A stretch of 64,000 nucleotides of DNA from Apoda limacodes (taxonomy: Eukaryota; Arthropoda; Insecta; Lepidoptera; Limacodidae), in NCBI GenBank assembly GCA_946406115.1, contig OX291561.1, positions 8,672,273 through 8,736,272 of the forward strand. Reading direction: 5' to 3'. The notes below the pieces were generated by a model that was not told where the DNA came from, did no database searches, and saw only the letters and a list, made by a program, of their open reading frames with translations. The first letter of the stretch is position 1. The number at the start of each line of letters is the position of its first letter. Positions 1-11,813 of the stretch are shown here, piece by piece. The position numbers and the translations under genes were made by a program.

Positions 1-235
1 CAATTGGTTATTATTTGTTACTTTTCTGATTGTAATGTAATTGATTGGCTTTCCATACACATCATATAAAAATAATGGGAAAACTCAAATCTAACCAATC
101 ATATGATCAGAATATTGTTCATAATTTATCCATAAATGGACAGTGCTACGAAAATCAACTTATATATGATCTTAGTATCATATTCATTTTTTGATACTAC
201 GAATACGGTCTGGCAGATTAAAAATATGATATGAT
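1..235. other. AT-rich sequence, nothing recognised
   Basis: I see no coding frame, RNA gene or repeat that I can name in this stretch. Confidence 0.6.
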
Positions 236-510
236 TAGCTTTTGCCAGGGGCCCGCCCTAAGTTTGGTTATCAGCGTAGGATACGTACGGAAACTCCTTG
301 ATTATACTAAGCTATAGTTAGTTACTAGGTTATAGTTACTCCCGCGGGAACTTTTTAAGTTTTTGAAATGTAAAATAGCCTATGTCCTTCACCAGGACTC
401 AAAATATCTCCATACCAAATTTCATCTACTCGGCTTAGCGGCTCCCGGTTCATCCAGTGGTTAAAGTTACTAACATCCAAACTTTCGCATTTATAATATT
501 AATGGGATAG
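236..510 (-). mobile_element. Helitron-like non-autonomous repeat (family A), copy 1
   Basis: Read on the minus strand it begins with a form of ACTAATATTATAAATGCGAAAG, runs through the family's middle (CCGCGGGA, ATAACTATAACC) and ends with GGGCGGG...GGCAAAAGCTA. The same skeleton recurs at 527-809, 10254-10544, 29550-29862, 34443-34697 and 45752-46026. A 5' TC, a 3' CTAG and a GC-rich hairpin just before the end are the layout of non-autonomous Helitrons; Lep1-type elements in Lepidoptera look like this. A SINE origin is the alternative. Confidence 0.6.
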
Positions 511-526
511 CTGGTATTAATGAATT

Positions 527-809
527 TTACTAGCGGCTCGACCTGCCCTAAATTTGGTTATCGGTTTGTATCTCCTAAATAACTCCTTAAGTATACTAAT
601 GAAGTTTGCTTTAGAAAGCTATAGTTTGTTTTAGCTTGGTTATAGTTATCCCTACGGGAAATTTTGAATTTTTCGGGATAAAAGTAGCCTATGTGTTAAT
701 CCAGGGTTAGCTACCTCCATACAAATTTTCATCAAAATTAGTCCAGCCGTTTGAACGTGAAGAAGTAACAAACATTCACAAATTTTCACCTTCATAATAT
801 TAGTGCAAT
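527..809 (-). mobile_element. Helitron-like repeat (family A), copy 2, older
   Basis: This copy follows copy 1 directly, in the same orientation. The 3' GGCAAAAGCTAG end is replaced by unrelated bases near 527, while the start (TATTATGAAGGTG on the minus strand) and the middle phrases are recognisable. It is more diverged than copy 1. Confidence 0.5.
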
Positions 810-1959
810 TTTCAAATTTTTTAAAATCATTTTCTGTTTGTCGTGCTTAATTTTGTTTTACAGTTGACTTTTTAATTTGAAAAAAAATATCGCAGGTATG
901 TAATGAAAAAAGTGCGGGAATTTGCAATTTTAAAAAATTGAAAGAACGAAGTTTTTTGTCTTTTAGTTGCTCTAAGTCAGTGACGGTCACATACTATATG
1001 ATATACCGTTACTTATTTATTTAACATTTTAATACGAATCCCTTGAAGCAATTCCTATATACTTATAAACGCACTACTAATCCCTCTTGTAATTGTTGCT
1101 AGGAGCCACTCTCTTTCTCGGAAAACAGATAATATAATTTGACTCGGCGCCGTCATTTATTCGTCATTGTCTTATCACATCACGGTTGTAATATTATTTA
1201 CTGCTGGGTTTCCAACCGCCATGGAATTTTCCAAACGAAACATACCATTTTATAGGTGTCACTGTCGCCACGCATGTTTTTGCTAGATAAGATAAATAAT
1301 TGATAGGTACATTAAAACTGTTTCACGATATGTAAGATGTATGTGAAGGTTTCATTTTTGTTGTCGATAGTTAGTTTTAAAAATTGTATTGAAAAATATC
1401 AGGCATAAATTTACATACAACCTATACCTACCTAACTAAAATGAGTGGAATTTGGAAATACACGGGAATTTGTAAAGTCGAATGTTCGCAAAGATAAATT
1501 TTAACTACGTCGTATATAGTACGAGTCGTTTATTTATTCTAAAGATGACAAATATAAATCACAAATATATGATAGATATAATTAATTGTAACTTAATAAT
1601 TTAGATAAACAAATTTAAACCAAAAACTTTATTGTCTAATATAGGTAAACTATAGTTTTATTAACTCGATCATTTTGAACTGCTCGGGTACGGGACAATA
1701 GCGGTAGCTACGTTCATGGCACAGAAAATTTATTCTTTAGACACTCTACGTGCCAATATTTTCAAATAATGACGGTTCTATTACCATAATTAATGTAACC
1801 TACATAATTATGAATGGTTATTCTATTTATTAGTACTACATAAACCTAGAAAGGTTTTAAGACAGGATAATCGATAATTTGTGTGTTTTGTGCAACTTCA
1901 CTCCCGGACACATCTATCGGCCCACTTAGTGTTTTAAGTTTACCCGGCCGACACATGAT
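810..1959. other. Intergenic, nothing recognised
   Basis: AT-rich sequence without a coding frame that I can support. A slightly GC-richer patch lies at about 1100-1200 (ending ACATCACGG), but no conserved protein or repeat is visible. Confidence 0.5.
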
Positions 1960-3670
1960 ACTTATACTATCCCGGCTTTAAACTCGAGCACAATTAGGTC
2001 GTGCCGGTGTATGTATGATCGTCAGGGAGGATATCTGCTGTCGCCGCTTTCATAGCCTTGAAGACAGGGACTTGTCGATATTGTAGGTGCGCGTAGATCA
2101 CGGCGCGGTCACACCCGTATCTATGCGTGCCTCAGTCTCACAGCGGTAACACGGACTTGAATCGACACTTCAGGCACCTTAACAATTTTCTAGAGCAATA
2201 TCCCACAGCAGAACTAAATATTTTAGGAGGCTCTAACGCCCACCATCGTGAGAGGCTCAGTACTCGAACCAATAAAAACGGAGGGATACCTGCTCATGAA
2301 TTTGCTATGACCTATGGATTCTCTCAGCTGGTTCTTTCTCCAACGAGAGTACCAGATAAGGGCCATACGAGCTCCTTACTGGACCTCCTGCTGACTACTC
2401 TTACTACTCAAATGTCATGCACACAACTTGCTCCATCTAGGCCAAGTGTCGTGTGTGGCTTAATAAGTCAGCAGATTGGGGTGGATTGCGTGAATTTTAT
2501 GCATTGTACCCGTGGAGGCAGCTCTGTTTTAGCTCAGTAGATCCTGATGTCTGCGCAGCCGCAGTCACTGAGACAATCCTCGCAGGTATGGAATGTTTTA
2601 TTACTAGCTCCTGAGTAGCTGGCGGTCAAAAAACGACTGTGGTTTAATCGGTCTTGCAGAGAAGTTAAAATTCTCAAGCAAGCTGCAAAGCAACATAAGG
2701 CTTGGACCACGGCTCGTAATAATAAGGAACCGAATATTCAATTAAATTAAATGCTGCCTCTAGGTTATGTACGACAGCAACTGCCAGAGCTAAATTCTAA
2801 TTCATCGGCAAAATAGGTGGTTGACTTGCGAGCTATCTTCCTGGGAGTCGTACTTTCTGGTCGCTTGCTCCCGATGGAAACTTTTGCCATTTATCGTTAC
2901 CACCACTGCGAAAGACCGATGGTGACTTGGCCCATAGTTCTACTGAGAAAGTACCACGCGGTCCATTATGGAGGAAAAGCGTGGAGAACTTTGGTACAAA
3001 ATTGAGACTATTCTGTCCAAAGTGTCTGACTGGGGACGGAAAAATTTGGTCACATTTAACCCTACAAAAACATAAGTCTGCGTGTTCACAGCTAAGAAAA
3101 CCCCGACTGAGTTCTCACAATTCAAGAACACTCCCTTTACTATCTCTAAGAGCAGTGGAATCCTTGGAGTTTACATATCTAGCGATGCTTAGTTCCGATA
3201 TCATTTACATGACAAGGTGAAGCTGGCATCCACAAAACTTGAAGTAGTTGACAAAGCATAGCAGTACTTAACCTTGGGACAAAGGATGCTGCTTTACAAG
3301 TTGCAAGTTCAGTCCCAATTGAACTTCTGCTGCCATCTCTGTCCGGGTTAACCCTGAGACCAGCTTGGCTCTTTTGACTCAGTTCAACGACTGGCTGTGA
3401 GAATCATCGACGATCCCAAACTCTCAAGCCATATCGAACCCTTAATTCTAAGGAGAGACTTAACCTCTCTGTGTGTGTTCTACCGCTTGTAAAATAAGAT
3501 GTGTTCTGAAGAATTGTTCGAAATTATGCCGCCACGGCTTCTTTCTACCATTGCATTTTGCACATTGCTCGCAAGGAATTCATCCTCACACCTTTGAACC
3601 TTAATGGTCACGTTAAGTGCGGTTTCAGAGAAACTACTGCGCCGGGTCACATTAAAATCAACATCTGCTG
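1960..3670 (+). mobile_element. Jockey-like LINE, internally deleted (copy A)
   Basis: A non-LTR retrotransposon fragment on the plus strand. It carries endonuclease-domain sequence (about 1985-2540), the linker with SLPPLRKTDGDLAHS (about 2890-2945) and then jumps to sequence that normally follows the reverse transcriptase (PLWRKS at 2970, then the QFNP/KTQVCAFT-like stretch). The minus-strand copy at 49790-52595 has about 0.8 kb of reverse transcriptase between the same two points, so the catalytic core is deleted here. The C-terminal phrase CSEELFEIMP is at about 3500. Several stops and frameshifts make it non-functional. Confidence 0.8.
1985..3665 (+). pseudogene. LINE ORF2 remnant: endonuclease and C-terminus, no RT
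   Basis: The clearest open piece is 2127-2540, which holds the middle of an apurinic-endonuclease-like (EEP) domain: LNILGGSNAHHRERL corresponds to the family's GDFNAHH active-site motif, with GGS in place of GDF, so the catalytic Asp is lost. A degraded continuation to about 2720 includes WFNRSCREVKILKQA. After the deletion junction near 2950 the frame shifts at least twice through FGTKLRLFCPKC and HKSACSQLRKP up to about 3220, and a degraded C-terminus reaches about 3665. The usual ORF2 is roughly 900 codons; about half is left. It is a dead copy that makes no product. Confidence 0.75.
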
Positions 3671-4083
3671 ATGAAATTATGCTTTATTTACTCGACTACA
3701 TCCTTTTTTTGGTTGATGAATGACATGTGACGTAAGTAGAATAACTTCGATATTAATCATGCAATATATTTTGTATTTAGTTTCGAGTAAAAATAGTTAC
3801 TTGTTTCTATACTTATGATTTACGCTGCCGTGGTTGCTGATGAAAAACATAAAAAATATCGATGGAATTAACATTATGAGGATAATTTAGCAAGATAAAT
3901 TGCAGATAGGTCGAAAGGCACATGGCTGAATTAAATTTATTTGATTACTTCAAATACACACTTCGGTACACAAGCGGAACTTTTATATTCACCATGAAAT
4001 TTAAAACACGGTATTATTAAAGTTCATAGTCAGGTTTGGTCGGGGCCCCGAAACAGGAGTTCTTGGACTAGACCAGGGAGGTT
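3671..4083. other. Intergenic, nothing recognised
   Basis: No coding frame. A GGGGCCCCG phrase near 4043 is the only GC-rich patch. Confidence 0.5.
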
Positions 4084-4180
4084 ATTAGGAACAGTCTCGC
4101 GCTATTCAGACTCTGGAATTCGAGAGAAAAATTTACGGGTTTCGAGATTTAAGTCAGATTTCCATACATTTAAGAAAAAA
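4084..4180 (+). mobile_element. MITE (GGAACAGTCTC family), right end lost
   Basis: Starts with TAGGAACAGTCTCGCGCTATT and continues through GGAATTCGAGAGAAAA, matching the palindromic element at 37657-37797 and the copy at 29181-29307. The second terminal repeat is missing here. Confidence 0.6.
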
Positions 4181-5829
4181 TTTTTCAGGGTAAAGTGGGG
4201 ACGTTATTTTTGTTCCCGTCTACCCCATCGTATGGGGTATCGTTGAATAGGAATTCCAAAAACCACTCATAAGCGCGCATGTCGTTTGGATGTCTCAAAG
4301 ATGAAGAACGCCTTGATAAGTTTGCAATATTCGCTTTGAATGTTCAGTTTTTAATGATTTGATTTGATTATCATTTAAAAAACTTTAATTTCAATACTAC
4401 TACAACTTGGCCCTTATTATTAAATTTTAGTTAATTATTCTTTAAAAGGTTGAACTTTTATTTTGCAATTTTAAAGTCGAATTTATTTAAGTAAACATTT
4501 TAAACGTACGTACTCGTAACGTACCCACATGAATACCTAACTCAACTCCCTACCAATTCGCTTACCTACTACAATTAGCTTCAAAGCGTGCGTCTTATAT
4601 CAGCAGCGGAGCAATCAAATCTGTTCATACTACGTTACTAAACATTGTGCCCTTCCCCCCTCTCAGCGACACCGTTGTATTTGGCAACATTTAAACAACC
4701 TCTAGAATGTTGGTTAATGGGGCTACTGCGGAACCCTATATTTATTGCGCGTGGCCCGACACGCCCTTGGCCGTTTTTTTCATCTATTCCACTGCAATGG
4801 CATAGACCTTTTTTCGCATGAAGAAGCGCTAGCCGTAGTCCAATTGGTACCTCCGTTCAATTAAAGACTTCCATGTTTTTGCGTGCAGGTTTTGTCACGT
4901 GAATTCAAAATTTAAATACATATATTATCTATAAATGCTCAGCATAGGTATTATTTACGCAATGCTTGCTGTGGTGTTGAAAATAGATTTGAAAATTTGT
5001 TTTTCTCACAGGTTAGACTTCGATTACTTGCCCATGTTTCGCACAAACGAATTTGAAATTCAAATGAGATTACCTATACATTTAATGGATACTTAAATAG
5101 CACTTTCTAAACTGGCTTTTCAGGTTTTAGTAACTATGATAATTTTGTATTCTAAGATTTTAATAAAAGTTTTTGTTAGTATACAAGGTCGCCGAGTCAG
5201 ACAGGAAAAACATCTTATAAATTGATTATATTCTTAAGTATTATTGTTATAAAATACTACTGGATTTTAAGTAAATAGTGCATCTTTTAGAAGTCGATGG
5301 TTGTTTTTGTTAAAAAAAAATTAATTTTTTACTTTTAAGTGACCTGTTGGCTTATTTTTTCGCACACTAGAAAAATACCCAAATTGCTTCAAGCGTGCCT
5401 ATAAAAATTTAAAGAGTTCCCTTGATTTCTCCATGATCCCATCCTTATATCCTAAACTGATTATCATGGGACCATGGCTGTCTATTTGTTGTACACCAGA
5501 ATGTACATACAAACATACGGGTCAAAGTGAGAACCTCCTTTTTTTGAATTCGGTTAAAAATAAATAGAAATTTACCATTTCTATACAGGAAAACCTATAA
5601 GAAGTCTATGGCCTAAAACGAACAATGTAAAATTGCATCAAAACAACTGCATGATCACTTACATTGTTATGCCAAAGACATTAATGTAGACGATTATTTT
5701 ATGTTGTGACATGCTGTAATAAAAGCTACTGAAAACTTTGTGTCATTAATCAAGATCACTATGTTCAATGTTTCCGACTAGTGACGAAAACACTTGGTCC
5801 TGTTTAACACAATCCTCATGGTTCACCGC
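4181..5829. other. Intergenic, nothing recognised
   Basis: AT-rich DNA. A short palindrome, TACCCCAT..ATGGGGTA, is at about 4222-4240. No gene or named repeat was found. Confidence 0.5.
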
Positions 5830-6265
5830 TAAGACAACTTCATTAACTGTAGGTTCACTATCCTAAAACACGCCCCTTTTTCCAAGATCATTCGGCACCT
5901 TGCGACGTTTAGTTTCTAAATCATTTATAAGATAAAGTCAAACTAGCGTCCAAAAAACACGGAGTATTCCTTGTGGTAAGCCACACTTTAGCCCTAGACA
6001 GAGTTCATCAGCCAATCTTGAGAAAATGGTAGTAATACCAGCCGGTCTTTTTTGACACATAGAGACGTTTCGTCGAAAATTGTTGACGATCCCAAACTCA
6101 CAAAGGTGTTAAGTTCTTGAGTAAGACACTTTGCCCCTCTGTGTGTTCGAGCGCTTGTCTTCTTAGGATTGGTTGGAAATTATGCCCATGCCTTCTATCA
6201 TTCCTACCATCGCACACTCGTCATTGACAGGTAGTTCATCGTCACACCGTAGAATCTAAATAGTT
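5830..6265 (+). mobile_element. Jockey-like LINE fragment (copy C, C-terminal ORF2 region)
   Basis: Nucleotide phrases match the other copies of this LINE in order: ACACGCCCC at about 5870, CTAGCGTCCAAAAAACACGG at about 5943, TGTTGACGATCCCAAACTCA near 6080, CTCTGTGTGTTCGAGCGCTT near 6137 and CCATCGCACACTCGTCATTG near 6210. All frames are broken. It has no endonuclease or reverse transcriptase, only the region after the catalytic core. Confidence 0.7.
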
Positions 6266-7265
6266 ACACACAATGCTGTATGAGCTACATTCACGACCAC
6301 ATAGGTTGTGAAATAAACTGCTTGTCGATATTTTCCATAGAGACTTCAATATGGGGCTTTTTACAATAAGGGAGTAATCAGACCAGATTTTCAAAGTATC
6401 CGAAACACACGGTCTTAAGGCTACGGTAGGCTATGACGGCAGAGATTAGTTTCTTATATCCATATGGACTACGGTAACTGCTAAACACCAAATTGACCGT
6501 ACGCTTGTTTGCTGCGGTTAAAAGTAATTATAAGTGGTATAAAAATAACTATTATAAAACGAAAGAAAAAGTGTTGGCGCGTAGCAGAAAGTAAAATATT
6601 TGTAATTATGTTCAATTAAATAATTTAGAAATGTTACAATCAAACTAGAATGACATTCATTCGCTCTTAGTTGTTTAACTTAGGCATCACAAAGCTGATC
6701 AAATATCTATTAAATTCGCGTCGCCCTAACTGTTGACATAACATTAAGTGAAAGTAAATGTCATGTATAATTGAAAACAAAATGTACCTGTATTATGTAA
6801 CATGTAAATCTATGTAACATATTAGTTATTTAAAGTGGTTGTCGCTTACGCATGCATGATCCATACCTAAAAATCGGTATGTCAGTTAGATTTCGTTCAC
6901 TGGTAAGGTCATTATATAACTAATGTAATGACCTAGCTTCAAACCAGTTGAATAAACATTGTCAACACTGTGATCGATTCTTTATTACGCAATTAGTTTT
7001 GTGTCTGCCAAATGAGGAAAGGAAGGACCGAGCGGTGTGTAGGAATGAATCGCCTCGACCTTCAGTTTCCTTTTCATATTCATATCAAGGAAAGGATAGA
7101 AAAACGATTTGGCAAAGTTCTCTGTTTACAATGAACAGTTGTGTTTTCAATTTATTCGGCCATTTCGTATGCAAGTAAACTCACTAATCTAAAAATAAAC
7201 AACATATCAGCCGAGCCCGCCTCGATGCATTAGCCCACGCCATGTAAACAGACATTGCCGCGTAG
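6266..7265. other. Intergenic, upstream of the small candidate gene
   Basis: Mostly AT-rich. GC content rises from about 7005 on, and a 76-codon frame at 6948-7178 shows no recognisable domain. I treat it as upstream flank, possibly promoter-proximal. Confidence 0.4.
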
Positions 7266-7349
7266 TCTACAGTTAGTTCGCTGACACCATTTGAGACGTA
7301 CGTACGTTATCTGAGGAGTTATTTTATTTTTCTGTTACTAAGTGTGAAA
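7266..7349 (+). promoter_or_regulatory. Possible initiator and short 5' UTR
   Basis: TACAGTTAGT at about 7269-7278 resembles the arthropod initiator (ACAGT/TCAGT), about 80 bases before the ATG at 7350. The flanking 7200-7310 sequence is locally GC-richer. AGACG at 7294-7298 resembles a downstream promoter element but is about 4 bases too close, so I do not claim one. No convincing TATA box is seen. Inference only. Confidence 0.3.
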
Positions 7350-7610
7350 ATGGTGGTGAAGTTATCGTTCACAATGTTACCAATTGATACGTACCCTGAT
7401 GTCGATATGCTGAGGTGCAAGGACGTGAATAATTTTGCAACTGAGTGCGTCGTACCGCGGCGACCTAAGCGGAATCTTCCACCGCTTCCAGAGGATAAGG
7501 AATGCAGTAGTACAGAGTTGAAGAAATGTTGCAAAGTTATGCAGCAAAGAAGGAAGCATAGAAAACAATGTCTAAGTCTACCAGCCTTGCCTGAACATGA
7601 CGAGTGTTGA
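7350..7610 (+). CDS. Candidate host gene: small cysteine-containing protein, function unknown
   Basis: An 86-residue frame from ATG at 7350 (context GTGAAAATGG, with A at -3 and G at +4) to TGA at 7608-7610. The protein is charged and proline-rich in the middle (VPRRPKRNLPPLPEDKEC), has a CC pair followed by a basic run (QQRRKHRKQC) and ends HDEC. I count seven cysteines. No signal peptide, membrane segment or known domain is evident. The frame is clearly GC-richer than its flanks, which supports coding, and it matches none of the repeats in this window. AATAAA signals follow near 7893 and 7984. It could be a single-exon gene or one exon of a larger one; GAAG|GTAACG right after the stop is donor-like. 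I do not recognise the family. Confidence 0.45.
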   Translation: MVVKLSFTMLPIDTYPDVDMLRCKDVNNFATECVVPRRPKRNLPPLPEDKECSSTELKKCCKVMQQRRKHRKQCLSLPALPEHDEC

Positions 7611-9582
7611 AGGTAACGTCACGAATGTGGGTGAAGGATTTAGAAGCCGTCATGTGACACGGTAATCATTTTAAACTTGTAAAAGAAAACATTCTTTGGA
7701 ACGAAAACAATTTTAGTCAAGTCTTCAGTGACGTTGATTCCAAGGCGTTGACTTAGTAGAATTTAAGGGTTTTCTAGATTATCTTACTAAAATGTAATAT
7801 TTACTAAATAGGAAGGGTCTGTGATCTGTGAAGAGCAGTTATAAAAACACAAATTAATCTGTGCAACAATTGTATTAAATTGCATCATAAGAATAAAAAG
7901 AAATTTAAGTGGTGTTTAGAAGGCACATGCTTCGAATTTAATTTAAATAAATTTATGTGAATGTGATTTTAATGATTTTAACAAAATAAAAGAATGACGT
8001 ATAAGTTATCTTTGGAATGACGTAAGCTCATTAATGAAACCAATCGTAAAACCAACCTATTATTAAAAAAAATCTGTTTTCCATATCTTTGTTAGATTAA
8101 CATACGGTACAAGTATTTAATTATATTATTTACAAGTCGCAAGTAAAAATTAAAAAAATATATCTGTATTTAGTATTCAATGCCTCACCTTCGCTAGTTT
8201 TTTGGCTAGTAGAATGTATGTGTGCTTACGTTGATTGATTTACGTATGATAAACAACTGTGACATCACGCAAAACAAAAACATATGGATCTGATAGTAGT
8301 GTTGATACTAAAATATCTATTAAAAAATATACATTTATATCAATGTAATTTAAAATAATATGCATTTTATAAAAATATACCAGATTGTCCTAATGATATC
8401 CGCCTCTGTAGGTAATCTAGTTTAAGTACCTATGACCTGTATTTCTACGGCATATTTATCTTCTAACGTCATATTGTGGCCCAATGGCAACAGCTTATGC
8501 AGCAGCATAAAACACATTTGAAAATATGTGCGATTAACATAGAAGCACAGTAAACAAAACCCGTGTGTTTTTAATCTCTGAATATTATTGAGTTTTATGG
8601 TAATGTTGCACGCTAAAATATAGGGCTGTTTACCATCAATATTCAGGTGTCCATACTTATACAACTTTGGAAAAATAACATTTCTTGATAGGGTAAGAAA
8701 TAAAGTTAATAAAATATTTATCTCTTATCATAAACAGTTTATTGGCCTACCAATAGTTGTATAGGTACATTACAATACTATGTAAAACTAGTCATACTTT
8801 TTAATCTGTAAGTATTATACCTATTTAAGACTATGCTAGTTATAATTTGTATATGTATATGTATGTCTATAGATAAATAATTCTTGTTACCATGTAGATT
8901 ATTGTAGATAATATGAGTTGTAAACGTTTTGAGTCATTATAATAGTTATATATTGATATACCACTAAAGATTAATGATACTTATAAGTACCTATTATATC
9001 TAATATAAAATAAATTCATAATCCACACATTTACAGTATGCACGGAACTTTACACGTCTTGCAGCAAAGCTGGAAATTTAATGTGTATATCTCATACCTA
9101 AATTTTTTTCACTTACTGGCAACAGTTTTGACCTTTACCTCGTATCTCAAATACAGAGATCTCAACCCCATTTGCATATGAAATTGAATATTCAGTCTTT
9201 TACTTCTGCTTAGTACATGGAGGTGCTTCGTGGTTGTGTAAAAGCAATCACACTGCTTACATTAAATTATAATGTCTATAAACAACATTGGTAAAGAAAT
9301 GTAAATATAAGTAAGTACCTATTTTGATTAAATAAAAATTACTTATTAAATTATATTTTGTGATGAGTTTGTGATGTTACACGAATAGTTGTAGTTCACG
9401 TGAATTTTATTGTTGTTTTGTATTATTTTATAATAAATTTTTTTAAATACATTAATTGTTTTATTTTCTGCGCATTAGAAACTAACGAAAGGTAGTTTAG
9501 TTACCGTTCGCTGTTATTTATTTTTTCATAAACAAATAGTAAAACTTTCAATCATAATTTTTAACCTTAAACTCCCTCTTAC
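7611..9582. other. Intergenic, AT-rich
   Basis: Contains possible polyadenylation signals (AATAAA near 7893 and 7984) for the small gene. An 80-codon minus-strand frame at 8422-8664 has no recognisable domain. Nothing else is supported. Confidence 0.5.
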
Positions 9583-9588
9583 AGCCCA

Positions 9589-9673
9589 CTAGCGCCGCCA
9601 TTAGATATCTTCAATTTTCTCTTCGTAGAAAACAAATTTCTAATAACCAAATATTTTCAACATTTAGCGGCGC
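9589..9673. repeat. Short inverted repeat, CTAGCGCCGC / GCGGCGCTAG
   Basis: A perfect 10-base inverted pair (near 9589 and 9664) with AT-rich sequence between, unusually GC-rich for this region. It could be a tiny MITE or a binding-site pair. No target duplication is evident. Confidence 0.4.
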
Positions 9674-9734
9674 TAGTTAGCTGCTTTATGCCCCTTAAGG
9701 CCAACTACTAATTTCTATGCATTAAGCTTCAAAC

Positions 9735-9905
9735 TGACAGATTCCCATACAAATTAACATACCAATTTTATCACCGAATTTTTTTTAATCTTTTCTTAGT
9801 GAACGTAGGGCACGAAACCACACGCCACATTACAAGTTTTATCCCAGTGGTTTAGGCTGTGCGTTGATATGTCATTGAATCAGTCAGTTTCTTCTTTTAT
9901 ATATA
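9735..9905 (+). repeat. Interspersed repeat (GGCTGTGCGTTGATATGTC type)
   Basis: The stretch around 9840-9905, with CAGTGGTTTAGGCTGTGCG followed by a CAGTCAGT run and a TATATATAAAG end, is a phrase I recall as a common lepidopteran interspersed repeat. It is single-copy in this window, so the call rests on recognition only. Confidence 0.4.
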
Positions 9906-10253
9906 AAGAATATTAAATTATTTTTAAATATGATCATAATTAAATATGATCAAGCTATATGTAAATAGCATTAAGAAATATAAAAACTAACCGAATGGTA
10001 GAAAAATCTAGTGCAAATAAATACAACAAGACTACCAACGATAAATACCATTTTCCATTACTTACATTACAAAATTATAAATGTACAATTTTGTATTGGT
10101 TGCTCGAGCGGACATAAAATTACCTTACTTTTTTTAATTTTTAGCTGGCGTTTTCACACGTATTCGAATTGTAGTAATTACTCGGCTGGGCCTCTGGAAT
10201 GTGCAAAAATGCTAACGCCGCCTCCGGTCCTGTATTTCTTCGTGTATGAATGA

Positions 10254-10544
10254 CTAGACATTGCCAGCGGCTCCGCCCGCCATAAATTCGGTTATCGGCG
10301 ACTGTGATTTACACCTTAATTACACTAATGAAGTTTGCTATATCAAGCTATATCTTTAGTTCGTTTAAGCTCGGTTATAGTTATTCCCGCGGGAATTTAG
10401 GGATAAAAAGTGGCCTATATGCTATTCCAGGACCTTACCTATATGTATGCCAAGTTTCATCCCGATTCGTCTAGTGGTTGAAGCGTGAAAGAGTAACAAA
10501 CATCCATCCAGACAAACTTTCACATTTATAATATTAGTAGGATG
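10254..10544 (-). mobile_element. Helitron-like repeat (family A), full-length copy
   Basis: On the minus strand it runs from ATCCTACTAATATTATAAA (near 10544) to GGCGGAGCCGCTGGCAATG..CTAG (near 10254). Both ends and all middle phrases are present. The GGCGGAGCCGC hairpin-forming block lies just before the 3' CTAG, as in Helitron termini. Confidence 0.65.
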
Positions 10545-10794
10545 TAATGTGGAGCAAAGATATATACTTATGATTTGTCTATGTAGCAGAGGTGTGGCAG
10601 AAGAGATACAGAAAATCTACCAGGTACTCGGATTATATTGTTTTAAAATATTTATAATTACTTTTAATTTCAACGAAGATAATTTTGAACAAATAAGATA
10701 TCCGCAATAGTCCACATTTTACGGAACGCTAACCAAAACGACACGCACTATGCCGATTTTTTGTATTACCAAGTATTAGGTAACTTTTCTCCTA

Positions 10795-10985
10795 TCTATA
10801 CTAATATTATAAAGAGGAAAGATTTGTATGTAAGTATGTTTGTATTCAATAGGCTTCGAAACTACTGGACCGATTTGAAAAATTCTTTTATCATTAAAAA
10901 AAGCCGAGATTACCCCTGATAAACATAGGCTACTTTTTACCGCGGGAAAATGCTTCATTCCTACGGGACAACGGGTAGTAAGAAT
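10795..10985 (+). mobile_element. Helitron-like repeat (family B)
   Basis: Starts TCTATACTAATATTATAAAG and contains ACTACTGGACCGATTTGAAA and CCGCGGGAAA. It shares its 5' end type with family A but has a different body. A related, more decayed copy is at 43895-44060. Confidence 0.55.
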
Positions 10986-11035
10986 TGTCCTTTCGTACTT
11001 ATCTTTTTCACATAACTTTGTTTCGTTCGCTAACA

Positions 11036-11357
11036 ATTGGTGTCAAAAATATCAAAATTTTAATACGATCTGTAAGGCAATATACTGTAAAGTATCCGCT
11101 TACGATTTTTGTTGTTTTTGCCACCAAAATGACACTTTAGACCCATGTCTGGAGGTGGAGTTTTGGTGTTAATCTGTCAAACTGCCTATACATATTTATT
11201 GTTTATGGTGGTGGTGGTGGCGGTGTGTGTGTGTCTGTGTGTGTTTTACTATCGTAGTGTGGGTACGTCAACCGTTCGTTTTGCAACCAATAATTTTGCT
11301 AGTAAAATTTCAAAGGTAGGTGTGTCGGTGGCAAAACAGGCGTTATCAAAAGTGTGA
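11036..11357 (+). mobile_element. TTA-type MITE (family F), copy with expanded GGT/GT run
   Basis: Matches the body of the complete element at 54641-54960: TTGGTGTCAAAAATATCAAA, TGCCACC..AAAATGA, CTGTCAAACTGCC and GGCGTTATCAAAAGTGTGA. A (GGT)n(GT)n microsatellite at about 11205-11245 expands the middle and creates an artefactual 70-codon frame. The outer terminal repeats are not visible. Confidence 0.6.
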
Positions 11358-11639
11358 GATTTGATGGGAAAAAAATTACGAATTTGAAAGCTATACAAAA
11401 TATAAAAAATCGATAAAAATGCAATATTTACTTTCACTTCTTTTTTTTTACGGCTCTGGTGGCAAGGTAATTCTTCCAAATGTTAAATCGTAAAACCCGT
11501 AAAACGTTATTTTGTTATGTATATTTTTTATAAATTCCTGATTGCTTGTTTATGTTTTTGTGTTTAATCTGTTATATTGTCTACATGCATAAATATGGCA
11601 CATTTATATTGTAAACTTACAAAATTGCTTAAACCTATT
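11358..11639. other. Intergenic, nothing recognised
   Basis: AT-rich spacer between the MITE and the LINE 5' region. Confidence 0.4.
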
Positions 11640-11813
11640 ACTACTTAATAGGTTCTTTTTTTTTTTTTTAGTTAACCGGCAGTATCTGTGGAATTCCTAT
11701 GGCACTGTAGTGCTAAGTAACTTGCATTGAGCACACACATACACACACTGTACACACATATATAAATATATCTTTATATAGTTTTTATTTTATTTTTTTG
11801 TTTTTTTTAATTA

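Noticed and set aside
7291..7302. Downstream promoter element for the small gene
   Set aside because: The AGACG match lies about four bases too close to the presumed initiator; spacing is strict for this element.
11145..11357. 70-codon frame with a valine-rich middle that looks like a membrane segment
   Set aside because: The valine/cysteine run is a translated GGT/GT microsatellite inside a MITE copy.
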